From contig OY718804.1 of the NCBI GenBank assembly GCA_963070105.1, forward strand, positions 6,595,317-6,659,316: a stretch of 64,000 nucleotides of DNA, read 5' to 3'. Position numbers and translations under genes: made by a program. The notes below the pieces were generated by a model. It did not search any database. It saw nothing but the letters and a program-made list of their open reading frames with translations, and was not told the origin of the DNA. Of this stretch, positions 12,318 through 33,512 are shown piece by piece (within the stretch, counting starts at the first letter, position 1; every line of letters starts with the position of its first letter). Source of the stretch: Litomosoides sigmodontis (lineage: Eukaryota > Nematoda > Chromadorea > Rhabditida > Onchocercidae).

Positions 12318-15300
12318 TTATTTCGGATAATCTTTTCGCTCTATTTGCTTCACGAATTTTTTTGTAAAATCATTTTTAGCTTTTTCTAAAGCGTCAAAAA
12401 CGGCAATTTGTGCTTCCATTGAGTTATCCTTTACTTCATCAATATCTGGATCATCAACTACTTTTGCTTCCGCAGGTACATCGTAACCCGCAGCAACCAA
12501 AGCCTTCCGAAATTTTAAAGAACAGGTGCGTAAATAAGGATTGCTGTTGTACTCATCAGCAAGAGTGACTCCGACCTTAAAACGAAAAATTACTACCAAT
12601 ATCATGAAAGCGTTTCGGCACAGGAAAAATTTTGAAGTGCAACTGAAATATCCGTACTAATATGTTCACCTTTCTCAATTAAGCCTATCAAAGTTAGTCC
12701 TAATTTTTATCCTTTTACTTTCAAAATATTTTCAAAAAAAATACAAGAATCTTTGCATTGGTCCAATAATAATAAAACGAGACGGCTTTTTACTCCAATA
12801 GATAAGCAACTGCTAAATAATTATGTAAGATGGAGGAAGGAAGACAAGTTGTACAGTTTCCACTTACAAATTCAATTCCTATTTTTTATCTTCCTATGCT
12901 TCTTAAAGAAATTACCCCTCTTTCTTTTAGTGAGTGTAAAAGCAAACACCACGACTTGTTATGCCAGCATTCATATATTTAAAATTGTAAGCAAGCAATG
13001 CACAAAAAGAGACGGGATTAAGGCCCATAAAATATATTTACTCTAGCTATAAAATATCCTGCTATTGATAAGAACTTCGCAATCTCTGTAATTTTTTACA
13101 CATTATTATTTAGATGAAAAGTAAAGCGGGAATTGATTGTCAGAATATCATCAATACGACAAAGTGAATCATTCTTTATGCCACAATGATTGTAATGTCT
13201 ATCGTACAATTATTCTTTTATGAGAAGTCCAAATGTTACATTAGTAAGTTATCTGAAGTGGACAACAGCTATAGCTCGCTGATGCGAAAAAAGAAAGAAT
13301 ATTGAAATTTATTTCCATTTGGACAGTAATGAGATTAGCAGTTCATCCGCTCGAAAATCGACGCTAATGTAGCTAGAGAGACAAATAACCGAGAGCTGTA
13401 TAGGAAACAAACAGAGAAAACAAAGAGAAATGTATTCATACTTTGAAGATGAATAACAGATGCCTCAACAACAATGCGCTGACATGAAAAGACAACAATT
13501 AAAATATATTTTTGACTCTAACTTCATAATCAAAGAATTAGTGCTTATATATGAAACGCTTCCTCAAGTTGGAAAGTGATATCACCCTCGTCCACGACAG
13601 CCACCACTAATGTGAAGGATACTAAGACTTTAGCTGTATTGCAGTTTTAGATTCAAGCAAAACTTTCACATTAGAGCAATTCAGTAAGCAAATTTTCATA
13701 AAGCACGAAAAACTATGTGGTGGCTAGTAGCATTAAAATGATATCATAAAGGTATTAATCAGCCTACAGTTGAATTAATATTAACTTATGCTTGCTACTA
13801 CCCTTCAATACGTAATAACCAGAAATGCCAAACTATTACCCATCTTAGTAAAGATCAAATCATTTGTCAACAATGTAGCATACTGCCACAACGAGAAATA
13901 CTTAATGATAGCCACTATCCTGATAAACCGAAAAACGACGAGCCAAGAATAAAACCAAATGATGATGGGGTTCAATTCTGCTAATTCAAATCATACATGC
14001 AGTGTTGCAAGCTAGGGATATAAAAGCAAATTCAATAAAAGCTACTGAAATAAATATTAAAATCTTTCGGATTTGGAGGGAAAAGTCCGAGAAATCGTTC
14101 TATAAGCATACTGTTTAGGGGGAATTTATGTAGATTTATATTATAATAGCACTTTTGTTTAGTGCATGAAGCAGTACAGATCATCCGCTGAACATTCTTA
14201 TAAAACCTATTTTTAGGAAGTAATATGAATAATACCGAAATCTTCCTTTTCTCTCTCTTCAATCTAAACCGATTGACATATTGGTTAGAAAACTGCATAA
14301 ACTTACAATGGGCGAGCGAGCAGTCCGTTTCTCATATGCCGCTTTGCTCATTGCTTTCAGCACCTCATTATCTTTTTCTAGTGACAAAGCAAAAGATAAA
14401 TTGAGCATCCCATATTCATGGCCAGGAAAGATGATTGTATCTGGTGGAAAATCGTTTAGCATCAATAAAGAATTGATCATTTGTGAAATGCTCCCTTCGA
14501 AGATTTTACCTAAAGAATTTATCAAATTTTCCCCACATAATCTAAACAAGTCGAAAAAAATTGCACGGTTTAAAACATCAACTATATATACAATTACATC
14601 AGATTTGCATGCATACCTATTCCAGCGATAAACAGAAAGTCTCCAGTGAACAAACATTTAAATTCATCATTTAACTGCAAAGCATAAATCATATGACCGG
14701 CGGTATGTCCAGGGACGTGGAAGGCTTTGAAATGTAACTTTCCGATCTGAATCACAGCTTCACTTCGAACATATCTGAAACACAACAAATCGAAGTAGGT
14801 TCCACTAATGGAAGCTATGTTTCGAAGAGGTATAAGAATGTCAATTGCACTTGTAACCATGCTGCAGACAAGTAGAAAAATTTGAAAGTGAATGACAAAC
14901 ATGGCTCAACATATAATACTAAATAGTGTTTGCCTGGTACATCAACATACTTTGTATTTTAGTACATAATGACTTAATTTTCTTAAACTCACATATTGAC
15001 ATCGGCGGGACGATCGATCTCACCACCATAAATATTTAGCTCCTTATATCTTTTTTTCAGTTCTCTGTTACCGTAGCAATGATCCCTGTAACAAAATGAA
15101 TGAAGCATTTTGTTAACGTATTTGCAGATCTCCAAATTCAACGATATAAGAAATAAACTGAACCAATGTTTATGGGTGACAAGTGCTGCATGAGGTATCT
15201 TATGTTTATCTCTCAAATACTGGAGTATCGGTTGTGCATCGCCAACATCGATAACAACGCAGTCATTAGTTGACCCGCAAATAACTACGTAACTGTAGTT

Positions 15301-15745
15301 ATCACTATTCTGTGGGACTGCTGTTACAGCAATATCTGAAATGATATCTTGCAGACTTGCTAAGATAATCATCACTTGTACAGTTCCTCAAATGTGCCAT
15401 GTCAGAACAGAACAATGAAAACTAACTGGAAACAATGTAAACAATATTTAGCACCAAAAGGTTTTAATAATTTATCTAATCCAAAAATACTTCACCTAAG
15501 ATTAAATTTTAAAGAATACCTCCATAAGTAAATGTGGCAGCTGAAGAATGTCCATTTGGGCGCTTTTCGCGAACTCTGTTCAACTGTCGCTTGGTATACC
15601 ATGCACCAAAGCAGTTGGTATTATATATATGATATCTGTGAAATTCATACATTATACTCAAAAACTTTATGACCTTTTCTAACACAAAAAAAAGTAAAAT
15701 AGCTTACATAAAGCGAAATGCGAGACTGTCCTTCTTGATTTTCAT
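12318..15745 (-). CDS. PNKD/glyoxalase-II-like metallo-beta-lactamase-fold hydrolase
   Basis: Seven exons join in phase to 345 aa: 15745-15708, 15635-15520, 15335-15164, 15085-14993, 14774-14617, 14509-14307 and 12575-12318. The dinuclear metal site is complete: THKHWDH at about 105-111 (formed across the exon 3/4 junction), HVPGH with ligand His163, TGD at 183-185, and FPGHEYG with His223. FIAGIGKIFEG corresponds to the conserved glyoxalase II segment. The N-terminal part (YNTNCFGAWYTKRQL, then KRPNGHSSA) and the last exon (NPYLRTCSLKFRKAL) resemble the PNKD branch more than HAGH. HAGH hydrolyses S-lactoylglutathione; the substrate of PNKD-type proteins is less settled, so the activity is inferred. 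The last intron is 1.7 kb, which hides the terminal exon from its gene. The start ATG at 15745 gives a short basic leader. Confidence 0.88.
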
Positions 15746-17081
15746 CAGGATATTTTGGAGCTCTCTAGTAAAAAGCTTTTGTGAACATTTTGGAAAATAA
15801 ACATATTTCACCGGGACTTTAATTTATCTAAAACATTAGCCTCCTTAGAAGGAAGAAAATGAAAACAAAGAATAGAAAAAAGTAAGACGAGTTACTAACA
15901 TCTAACGGAAACATCGGGTCGAATCTTGCGGATTAATCACAACGAATTACTACGTCTTACGTCATTCTCAGCTAACTAAATCAAACAAAGACAGTAATCA
16001 AATTGCTTCTTGATGAAACGTAAGTGGAAAACTGCCATCAATGTTATCGTTGTTGAAGCTAACTTTTTTCGGGAATAAAACTACTGCCTTAATTTTGCAT
16101 GGGTGTACGCCTGAAGATCCTATCCCAATAAGTCAACCTGTATCGCAGTTGTAAAGGTGTGCATCAGCAACACACGAAAGTGGTGATCTAGGAATTGCTA
16201 CTTCACATTCTTCTACGTCATTTTGATTGATAAGTCTCTCACAGCTGTATTACATTACTGCTGCTATCTCGGTGATATGATAAGGGCGATGGAAAGTTAT
16301 TCGAATGATCGAAACATCCCTCCTACCACTCCTCCGCCAAAAACGCACGCAACCTTTGCATTTGTGGATAGTATTTGCTCACAGGTCGCGAGACCTTGTT
16401 TAATAAGGTCCGTGGAATTTCAGCAGTGGGTTTATATTTTCATTGCTGATAATTTGTTGTGAATGGGTTAGTGACACCGTTCTGCGGATATCAGCGGATA
16501 GGTTACCGTGGCTATTCTTACCTTGCTCCTTTCACTGTTACGTGAACAGATACTAATTTAAGTAGGCACATTGACACATAGAGATTAACAGTCGGCACAG
16601 TTACGTACATCGTGCATATGTAATCGTTTTTCAAATGCAGGGAATTTTATTTTGCTAAAGTTGCCTGTTAATTTACAAAATACAAAATTCAGCGAAGAGC
16701 AATTTGACTAGCCAGAATTAAAGAGATCCATGGAGTGCGCATTAGTGTAAATTTTTTAAAAATAAATTAAAAATATACATTGCACAAAACTTCAAATACC
16801 ATTGCGAGCGTTGAAATTTGAATTGGCAAACGAGGTCACTTAGGAGTAGTGATCGCTCAGATGAGTTTTTTTTTTTTATGTTATGAAGCGCTTGCGATTC
16901 GCTTTGGTAAAGGGATAATCTGGAATGGTCATACCTGAGCACATCTATATTAGGTTGGCAAATGGTCAATTAAAGCGGTAGCACATTTGAACAAGACCAA
17001 ATATCATAGTGAAAGAAATTGTAACACATTTGGCAACTTTACAGTGACATAATAATGTAAGCTAAGAGAGAAAAAGCTTCA
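15746..17081. other. Intergenic, nothing recognised
   Basis: Includes the promoter side of the PNKD-like gene and the 3' side of the Myb/SANT gene. The frames at 16223-16462 (+) and 16742-16969 (-) have no motifs or splice support. Confidence 0.4.
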
Positions 17082-19214
17082 CTATTCAATTTCAGGACCA
17101 AATTGATCAGTGATGGGTGTATCTACAGGAGTTCCACTACTTTCGCTTGAACTTGTCCTTAATGAATCTTTGCTAACATTTTCTTGTAATTTCCGCAAAA
17201 TGAGGCGTTTCTTTTCCACATCATACCTTTTTCCCTCGAGCTCAAGATTTTTGATTTTTAAGTTAACCTTCATTGCCTCCACCTCAAGGGTCTTCTTTTC
17301 AAGTTCTTTCCTAGCAATTTCCATGTATACAGTTTTTAGTGCTAAATCGATGGAGCCATAATCTATCTGTTGCTTACAGATCTCTGATGGATGGTGAACG
17401 ACTTCATCATTGCTTTCTAGCATTTCCAACACTTGCTCTTCTTCGTTGGAACGCGGACTCACGTTATTCGCTTTCCTGAAAAGCCGATATTTCCCAACAT
17501 TTATTCAACTGACACTTTATACTCTCAAATTCGCTTCTCAAAAAAAGAATTAACAATCATTAAATTTATCACACATTTGAATTAGCGTGATATCTGATAT
17601 CTATTAGAAGGTTACTGTATCATTTACATGAATTACAATGCCAATACACTTTTTATATTGCATACTTTCATTTTTTTGAAACTTTATTCGGAAATGTAAA
17701 AATTTGCTAGCAAACTTTCCAGTACCTTTTCCGGCAATTATTTCTGATGTTGCTTGTTGATTCAAAACATAAAAGTGAAGCGTTACTGATCACTGATTTA
17801 GGCTCCTCCGTATTGTATCTATTATTTATAAATCGCAGTGATTCAAAACTCCTGCAATGATGACCCAATGATCTGTTGCTACACTTTCTGTTATCAGTAA
17901 CATTCTTAACTTTGCTGAAAAGATGTTGGCCAGCAGTAAGATCGGATTACAAATGAATGGATTCGATTTGGTATGAGTGCTCTATGCAGCAATAATTCCA
18001 TCTAATTATAATGAATTGAATTGCAAGAATTCTCTAAACTCGAAAAATCTCTTGATGTTTCGGTTTACTATTGTATTGACACGTGTAAACTAAATTTGTG
18101 CTGTACTTCCAGTCTCGTTGACTTCATGCTAGGACTTCTACGAGAAGAGGCTTTTAGGTTTGATGAAAAAATGAAGAAGGAGCAACCAACTGAGTGGAAT
18201 CGTTTTGGGTTGCTCGGTGTTGTTCCAGCAAGAAGCCGGCATATGCGGTCAGTGAGTCGTCCGTTGTTGAATCGTCCACTGTGGAACTTTCCGACACAAC
18301 GGAACTTATCAACTGACATGGAGGACTCATAGGTCTTTTCACTGCTCGTTTGCGATTCGCTGCTATCTTTTTCATGTAATCTCTACAACAGTAATGTAAT
18401 CTCTACTGAGTAATTTTCCTTCATTTAACTCTATAATAGAGCTAAGTCGGTACATTTATGAGGCAAACAGAGAAAGCCATTCCTCTCGGCAAGCTAAGTT
18501 AATACGGGTAGCACTGACTCATCCTGTTCAATTATTTCGATTTTATTTTATTTAAATCGAAGGATTTGTTGCAACTATAAATGTACAACCTTATTTTCTG
18601 TTCAACTTCAACCGGCGTCCTCTCAACAATGCCAAAACTGGACAGCTCAGCAGCCCATCGCTCAAGCAAACGTTGACGTCCAATTTTAGCTTCTCCTTTC
18701 GTTAAAGGGGTAAAGCCCTCAAAAAATTAATGCTAAATATGTAAGATAACATTTCCGCCATTCATAAGCCCATAATTGATGAGAACCTTTCTTAGCTACA
18801 TTTTATTGATCGCTGGAACAAACGTCATCGTGAAAAAAGTCATCATGGAAAGTGCTCACTGATTTTGACTTTCTAATCTGAACCTAGTCTGTCGGTTTGA
18901 TTTCAATGTTTTACTACTTCATCACTGCCACCGATTTGCGTGTTCGGCTTAGGATGAGCCTCACTCTCAGTGGGTGGCTGCAAGTAACTAACTCTTCCCC
19001 TTAACTCAGTAGCTCGTAAACGACTTGCCCGGTTATACTCCTCATAGCTCTCGACATACGATTGCGCAAGGTGCATTCTTTCTTGCACCGTGAAATTTGG
19101 CTTACGTCGAATTCGTTTTTCTTCCGGTTCCCCGAAATCTACCGATTGTGTTAGCTGTTGCGATGACATACTCATCCCTTCATCTTTCACAGTTGATGGC
19201 TTTAATGAAGTCAT
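17082..19214 (-). CDS. Myb/SANT-like DNA-binding protein with C-terminal coiled coil
   Basis: Four exons, 19214-18993, 18717-18590, 18382-18191 and 17475-17082, join in phase to 311 aa. The Myb/SANT-like (zeste/NAIF1-type) domain starts with PNFTVQERMHLAQSYVESYE, continues GRQRLLERWAAELSSFG and closes with RTPVEVEQKIRDYMKKIAA. The conserved Trp, the RT step before the recognition helix and the basic tail (NRKRAVKRP) are present. A Ser/Thr-rich linker leads to a charged coiled coil (residues about 225-285, rich in Lys and Glu) ending near the TPITDQFGPEIE C-terminus. Proteins of this layout are usually nuclear DNA-binding factors, with the coiled coil used for dimerisation; both roles are inferred. 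The start ATG lies seven bases after a TTTTCAG, a good spliced-leader acceptor. The donors GTTAGT and GTTGGT are weak but keep frame and domain continuity. Confidence 0.75.
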
Positions 19215-19357
19215 CGACAATCTGAAAATTAATGCGATCATACTCGGAAACAGGCGAGCTCGCATACATATCGCTCCGGTACTCATTGCGTCCGTAATAC
19301 GGTAGACACCTTTCCTTCTCTGTCTCTCTCTCTCTCCCCCTCTCTCTCCCCTTGCAT

Positions 19358-19415
19358 GAAAGCGTTTCATTTGATGAGGAATTCTTTTTGAAAGCGTTTC
19401 ATTTGATGAGGAATG
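19358..19415. repeat. Two-copy direct repeat next to a CT tract
   Basis: A unit of about 26 bp beginning GAAAGCGTTTCATTTGATGA occurs twice with 32-bp spacing, directly beside a (CT)n tract at about 19318-19350. It probably arose by slippage. Confidence 0.7.
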
Positions 19416-20023
19416 AAAAATTGCAATAACTATTGTCAAAAGTTGTGTGAAAGGATTTCCACGCTAACAGCCGTGATATGGTAGGAAAATTGAGCCAAGG
19501 CACTCACCAATGCTACTTTCACCTCTTCACAAATACCAACCCATCCTGGCTTGGCCCCTATGCAAATCCGACGGAGGATCGGTGGTGACCGCGCTCACTG
19601 GTCGATTTCACTCCGAAATTTAATAATCTTGAGAATCCCCAATTTTTACAAAGGGCTACGGACCATGGATGAAGCAAAAATATCGATGTGTAGGAGGAGG
19701 TTCAGTTGAGATGATCTGCTGACCCTTTGACCTTCAACCGGGCAAGTAAGGAAGAATGTTGGCAATTGTCATCATCACACTGCTATGAATTCTACGCTAG
19801 TTCAGGAAGGATGCAAATGAAATTAGAAGTGAAGGGACTGAGTGACTGACTGGATGGGTAGGATGTGTGCACTGCTGCAACGACGGGCAGGCAGTCACTG
19901 CACGGAACCTTTCCTACCCATGGGTAAGGAAGGCCTTCTTTCCTCTAGCACCCACACGGGAAGGATTTCCTTCATGTGGGTATATCTATCTCGGTGTGTA
20001 TCTATGTCCCTCTCCACATACAC

Positions 20024-20094
20024 ACGTTCGTGTGTGTGTGTGTGTGTGTGGTGTGTATGTGTGTGCAAGTGTGTGTATGTGTGTGTGCATACGA
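20024..20094. repeat. (GT)n microsatellite
   Basis: Interrupted GT/TG dinucleotide array, followed at about 20157-20182 by a (CT)n tract. Both are simple sequence repeats in the intergenic region. Confidence 0.9.
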
Positions 20095-23000
20095 TGTAAT
20101 AATACGTTATGGTGGGTGGACGATATAGATGTATATAACATTATACATCTCCCTTCCCCTCTCTCTCTCTCACTCTCTCTCTTTGTGTTTGTGTAGCCGA
20201 GGATAGGATAGTAGAAAGTGCAATTAGCCGTACCTATGGTCTTCCCAATGGGAATTGATGCGGGAAGTGGAGGACTCTTCAGGGGGAAATTTATAATGAT
20301 GGGGTAAAGCCTTTCGGTATACGTAATACTCACGTAGCTGCGGTTAGCTATACAAATTCTGAAAAGGAAGAGGGAGGAAACGTGAAGATAGTTAATTTAT
20401 AATAACACCTGGAAGTTTTCTCTAAATATGCTTCGTTGAACGAGCCCACATCTACTGGGCCTTTGTGAGAAAAATTCCTTAAATTTGCAATATCATAAAA
20501 TTACCTCGTGAAGCTCTATCACCGCCCTCATTTCGTTCAATGATAGCGCATCACGTCATGCGTTTCATACGTTATAACTGCACCACACGAAATCTGGAAC
20601 AAATGTGAGATTCTGAGACTTAAATAAAGTCTGATAAAACCATTTGTTTTCACTGCTGTAGCGCTTCATCGGCTGCCTTCTTTGAAATTTATAAAGCGAG
20701 GATAACATTGTAACTCGAACTTTTATCACTTCTGTAACAGTGATTAGCGTACGCCATGGGAAAAGACTTGCAAAGCGGAAATGGAAGTGTCAACTGCCGT
20801 CAACTGGTTGAGAAGGTGGGATTGGTCCTGACTGCCTGAAGTGAAGGAAGTGACATTTAAGGGAAATAGTATGAATGAATGAATGCCTTCAGCAAACATT
20901 TATCTTCGGAGGTACGAAAGATCGGCGGAAGTTCCTCATGGGGTTCAACATGTTATTACTGAAGTTCACCGACATCATACTTTCTCTGTTTTAGGTTTTT
21001 GCATAAAGCCGTTTTCAGCAACGGAATGTGTAACGTTATGTGCTAGTACTGGAATTAAATGGAATAGATGAAATTGTGCTAATTTTTTATAAATAAAACG
21101 ATTCGGTGTCAGGAGTTCGAAATTTCTGAGTTGATTTTTTCTCATACGTATTTTTGTTTTTTTACAGCAACACAATGACTTCTAGTTCTCAGTATCGCAG
21201 ATCTAATTTCGCTCTCTGATTTAAAATTCCGCCGCTTTTGTTTTGTCGCAGCAATGACATTTTCTGCTAAATGTTTCAGTACTTTCTCTTTGATTTCAAT
21301 TAAACTTCAAATATGACAAAATATAGTTGTTGCGATTCCGGTCTTTGACGCGCAATGTAAGAGAGTTGTTAGTTTAAAACATTATTGAAAAAGATGACTA
21401 ATTCTTCATTTAAAGTAAGTATGATGCTATTACGAGCATGCTTTTAGGCTTACTGAGTGCGGCAACTTGAAAAGCAAGTGAAAGGAAGTGGATGAGTTGT
21501 GTGTACTGCATCTAAGATCTGAGCTGATAAACTGCACGGTTACAGTGAGAAATAAAATTAACACTTTAATAATCTATTAATATAGAGCTGGCAATTTTAC
21601 AAGAAAATATGCTTATAAAAGAAAAAAATTGTAAAGGTAAGAATTATATAAGTAATGCTTGATAAGTACTTTATACATGTAATTATAAAAATCCTTAGAG
21701 GTATGCTGTGTATATAATCTTCACACACTACCTGCATTTCAAGAACTGCGTGCCAGAAAATATAAAACAGTAATGCAACAAAAATATATTTGGTAAAATA
21801 GAGAAACTTACACTTATTCTAGTAATAGCGAGTCAAATAAGTGATATTGTAGAGTTGTTTTATTGCTAAGCGATACTAGTTTCCACTATATTAAAGAACA
21901 GATAGACAATAATAGAAAAGGGACCATACTGAAGTATGGTAAAATAACGAAATTAAAGTGATATTGAAATTGAGATTATTGGATAAAAAAAGTCATGAAA
22001 TGAGCAAAAGAAATGCTGAAAGAAGTATAAAATAGCGTATATGCTACAAAAAAACTAAATGCTGTAATTGAAGAAAAGAAACACTGTATAACAGCTGTAG
22101 CAAAAATATGTTTAAGAACAGCTTAACTGCATGGATAAAGCACCTAAACTTGGAAGAGAAGTAAAATTGTTTGTTCCTCTTCAATATTGTAAAAAATTAG
22201 ATTAAACCAGAGTCACTTTGAATGAGTTGAAGTATAATTCAAAAGAATTCTAATATTGCTATAAAAGAAATGAGAATCTAAGAAAATTTGGCTTAAATAT
22301 CAACGAGTCTACAATATACCCATTAATGGGCAAAACATGAAGTTTTCACGTATATTACGCTAAGTCCTATTCGTAATGAACAGAATAAAAAGTGGGTATT
22401 GATGAATTTTTGAATTTAAACTAACCTTTTCCTTAATCCCCTTAAGCATTATTATTAAACATTGAAAATCCCGGAAACTGTAGATGGCGCAAAGTGAAGA
22501 AATTAATTACTAATTGCAACACTGCAGAAATGCTTCTCAGTACAGCCAAAATTTATGACTTTGGATTTGTTGTAAAAAAATTCAAGTTTGTTATAATTTA
22601 TTTACAAGTTGATAAAGCTCAACGCATGTTGTTCATAATTTCGAACTATGATATTCAGAGAATTTTCAAAGAGATTTTTTTTGCAAATCATTCTTCGTTA
22701 ACAGTAAGTTGTGTAAAGAGTGACTTACTGAAAGTAGATAATTTGGAAGTGAAGCTGTTGCGTGAGTGGTTGCATTGATAAGACTTCAAAAATTCCAGAG
22801 CTTTTGTTTTGATAGAAATATAATTTCAGCCTTGCAATGCGTGCTGTTCCATGGCATAGAGAGAGAAAGGAAATTTTGAAAAGTTATTAACTGAATGACG
22901 AAACACTGCTCTACTTTATAAGGTAATTTACGAGAAACATTATTCAGATTTGAATCGTACTGATATGGCCTAATAACAAGGTAAAAATTTTTTTTACAGT

Positions 23001-23339
23001 TCAAGTACTGCAATAGGCTGGATATTCAGGAATATTTAAGATCGCAGAAGAAATGTCAAAATTTGTCCATCAGTAGTTCATTGTTGTTGTTTTCTTTTCC
23101 AGTAATAAAAGAGAACGTCACGTTCGTTTTCATGCAAAAGTCCAAGGAAGAATATTAATAAAAAGTAACACGTATCTCATGATGCACCTAGTGAATCATG
23201 CATCATTTGCCGTGAGGATGTTTCACGCTGATCGCTTCTTCCGTCCTGAAAGGTAGTTCTATCACTCTGTAACGATACGATGCGCAATACAACGGTAATA
23301 AGCCATGCGCGAAATATGAAAGCGGTAATGGTCGATATT

Positions 23340-31628
<8,289 letters not shown>

Positions 31629-32291
31629 ACTAGTACTTCTCGAGAACTGAAAAATGACAAATATTGGCGCAGTCAACCCATAATATACCATAAACATCAT
31701 AGAATGAATTCAAAAAGGAATAGCTTTCAGATTTTTTTTATTTCGTTTTTTTTTAATTTGGTTTCCATTCAAACAATTTTTCTGGTAGATTAATAAACAA
31801 CCATGATGAGAAAACTTGAATTGATCATTTCACAGATGTTGTGAGGTAGATTAGTCGTTAAGTTTCTAAAGACCTAAAGTCCACAAGTTTCTAAAGACCA
31901 CATCTAATGTCACAAGTAATCATTTAAGTGCAAACTAATATCAAATCCGAAAAAGATTATCTGATTAAAGAGCTCGACTGAATCCCCTATTTCCAAATTA
32001 TGTTTCTATTATACAATCCATCCCCCACACATAACGAATTCCTCCCAATTACAGCGCAATCAGTTATGTCGATAATTCACACGTCAAACTTAATTTACCG
32101 GACATACTGCATCCCAACCCTCGCCTCACTACCTCATTATTTCACCCACATATCATCGGTGGCACGTCGATTTTCACTGTGGATGTCCGTGAAAGAGGGC
32201 TAAGGACGATGATGGGTGACCGACTAGGGATTGCGTGATGGGTTGATTGGGTTATGTCTGGGAGCAAGTCTAAAAGCTGTTGTGTTTTAGG
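31629..32291. promoter_or_regulatory. Divergent intergenic region between ymel-1 and mago
   Basis: The 663 bases between the two start codons, which point away from each other, must hold both promoters. The mago start is preceded directly by GTTGTGTTTTAG|G, an acceptor-like sequence with no exon upstream in frame, best read as a spliced-leader trans-splice site. Shared regulation is possible but not shown. Confidence 0.6.
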
Positions 32292-33512
32292 ATGTCAGGT
32301 GACAATCTGAATGATTTCTACTTGCGCTATTATGTTGGCCATAAGGGAAAGTTTGGTCATGAGTTTCTGGAATTCGAATTCCGTCCGGATGGCAAGATGC
32401 GGTATGCAAACAATAGTCAGTACAAGAATGACACATTGATTCGAAAGGAAGCATATGTTGGTAAAATTGTTGTCGAAGAACTAAAGCGTATTATCGATGA
32501 TTCGGAAATCATGCAGGTACATAAATTTCAATAATACCGAGTTATCCTTTCAAAAGAGCTTTTGTTTACTAAACATGAAGCCTTCAATAATTTTTCGTTG
32601 TTATTTTTCTGGACATTTTCGTCATCGCCATCTTCCGCACCAGCCATTATGCAACACGACAGATTGGAACTTTTAGACACTTTGCTAGTCGTCTTTTCAA
32701 CTACTAAATTGTCGTTTACTCAGTTTCATTCGTTTTACGATTTTGTAGGAATTATTCAAGATGGTTTGAAGATATGAGTTCTAGTTTCAGTGTTCCTGAG
32801 GGGTATTTTCTTTTCTATCTTACCATTAACTGTGAATTAGAGGAAAAGGTCTACGTAGAGTCGAAGTTTATATGACTTAAATTTGCAACGATTTTTTTCT
32901 ATTATGGTGATTTGGCTGTTGTTAGAATTGTTCGATAAGTGAAGTATAATATCCTTCATGTTTAATATTCGAGATACTTATTATAGGAAGATGACGCAAC
33001 TTGGCCAGAGCCGGATCGCATTGGTAGACAAGAACTGGAAATTCTTCATAATGATGAACACATATCTTTTACTACAAGGTAGTATTCTTTATCTATCAAT
33101 AGCATTACTTGCTGTTTTTTCGATGTAGAAATGTTGGTGCTAACATATCGATTAATTCTAAAATTTTGTACTAAAATCTCATAATAATTATCTCGAGTTA
33201 TATTTGATCATGTAAATCGTATGTGAAATTTACTAGACCTGTATAACTCGTACTCTAGGGAACTTCGATGTTATAGTAGCGTCATGCAAATGATCGAAGA
33301 CGCTTTTCTACTTCCTAGTCTATCTTACATGAAATTAAATCGAAGTGGAAGATCGTCCTATATTAATGTGTTTCAGCAAAATTGGTTCCGCTGCAGACGT
33401 AAACAAAAGCAGGGACCCAGAAGGACTGAGATCGTTTTACTATCTTGTGCAAGATCTCAAATGTTTGGTTTTCTCGTTAATTGGTATGCATTTCAAGATC
33501 AAACCTATCTGA
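32292..33512 (+). CDS. mag-1: Mago nashi, exon junction complex core subunit
   Basis: Three exons, 32292-32516, 32987-33078 and 33377-33512, join in phase to 150 aa, close to the usual 146-148. Hallmark segments are [32 protein letters not shown], then [14 protein letters not shown], and the C-terminus [17 protein letters not shown], which is almost invariant in the family. Mago binds Y14 (RNP-4) and locks eIF4A3 on spliced mRNA as part of the exon junction complex; in worms it also affects germline sex determination (known of the family). The third exon begins [17 protein letters not shown], an ordinary variant. An AATAAA lies at 33598-33603, about 85 bases after the stop. The start follows a trans-splice-like TTTTAG directly. 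Confidence 0.97.

Larger units (their letters stand above)
19215..23339. other. Gene-poor region with dinucleotide microsatellites
   Basis: About 4 kb without a supportable gene. Long frames at 18903-19439, 19842-20099, 19867-20196 and 19986-20333 outside the Myb/SANT exon are translations of (CT)n and (GT)n. The rest is AT-rich with short frames such as 22494-22778 (+), which lack motifs and splice partners. Confidence 0.5.

Noticed and set aside
12318..12605. Separate small gene for the exon with TLADEYNSNPYLRTC
   Set aside because: Its phase and sequence continue exon 6 of the PNKD-like hydrolase, whose family ends in an NPFLRT-type C-terminus.
19842..20333. Three overlapping long frames rich in Cys/Val or His/Thr
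   Set aside because: They are translations of the (GT)n and (CT)n microsatellites.
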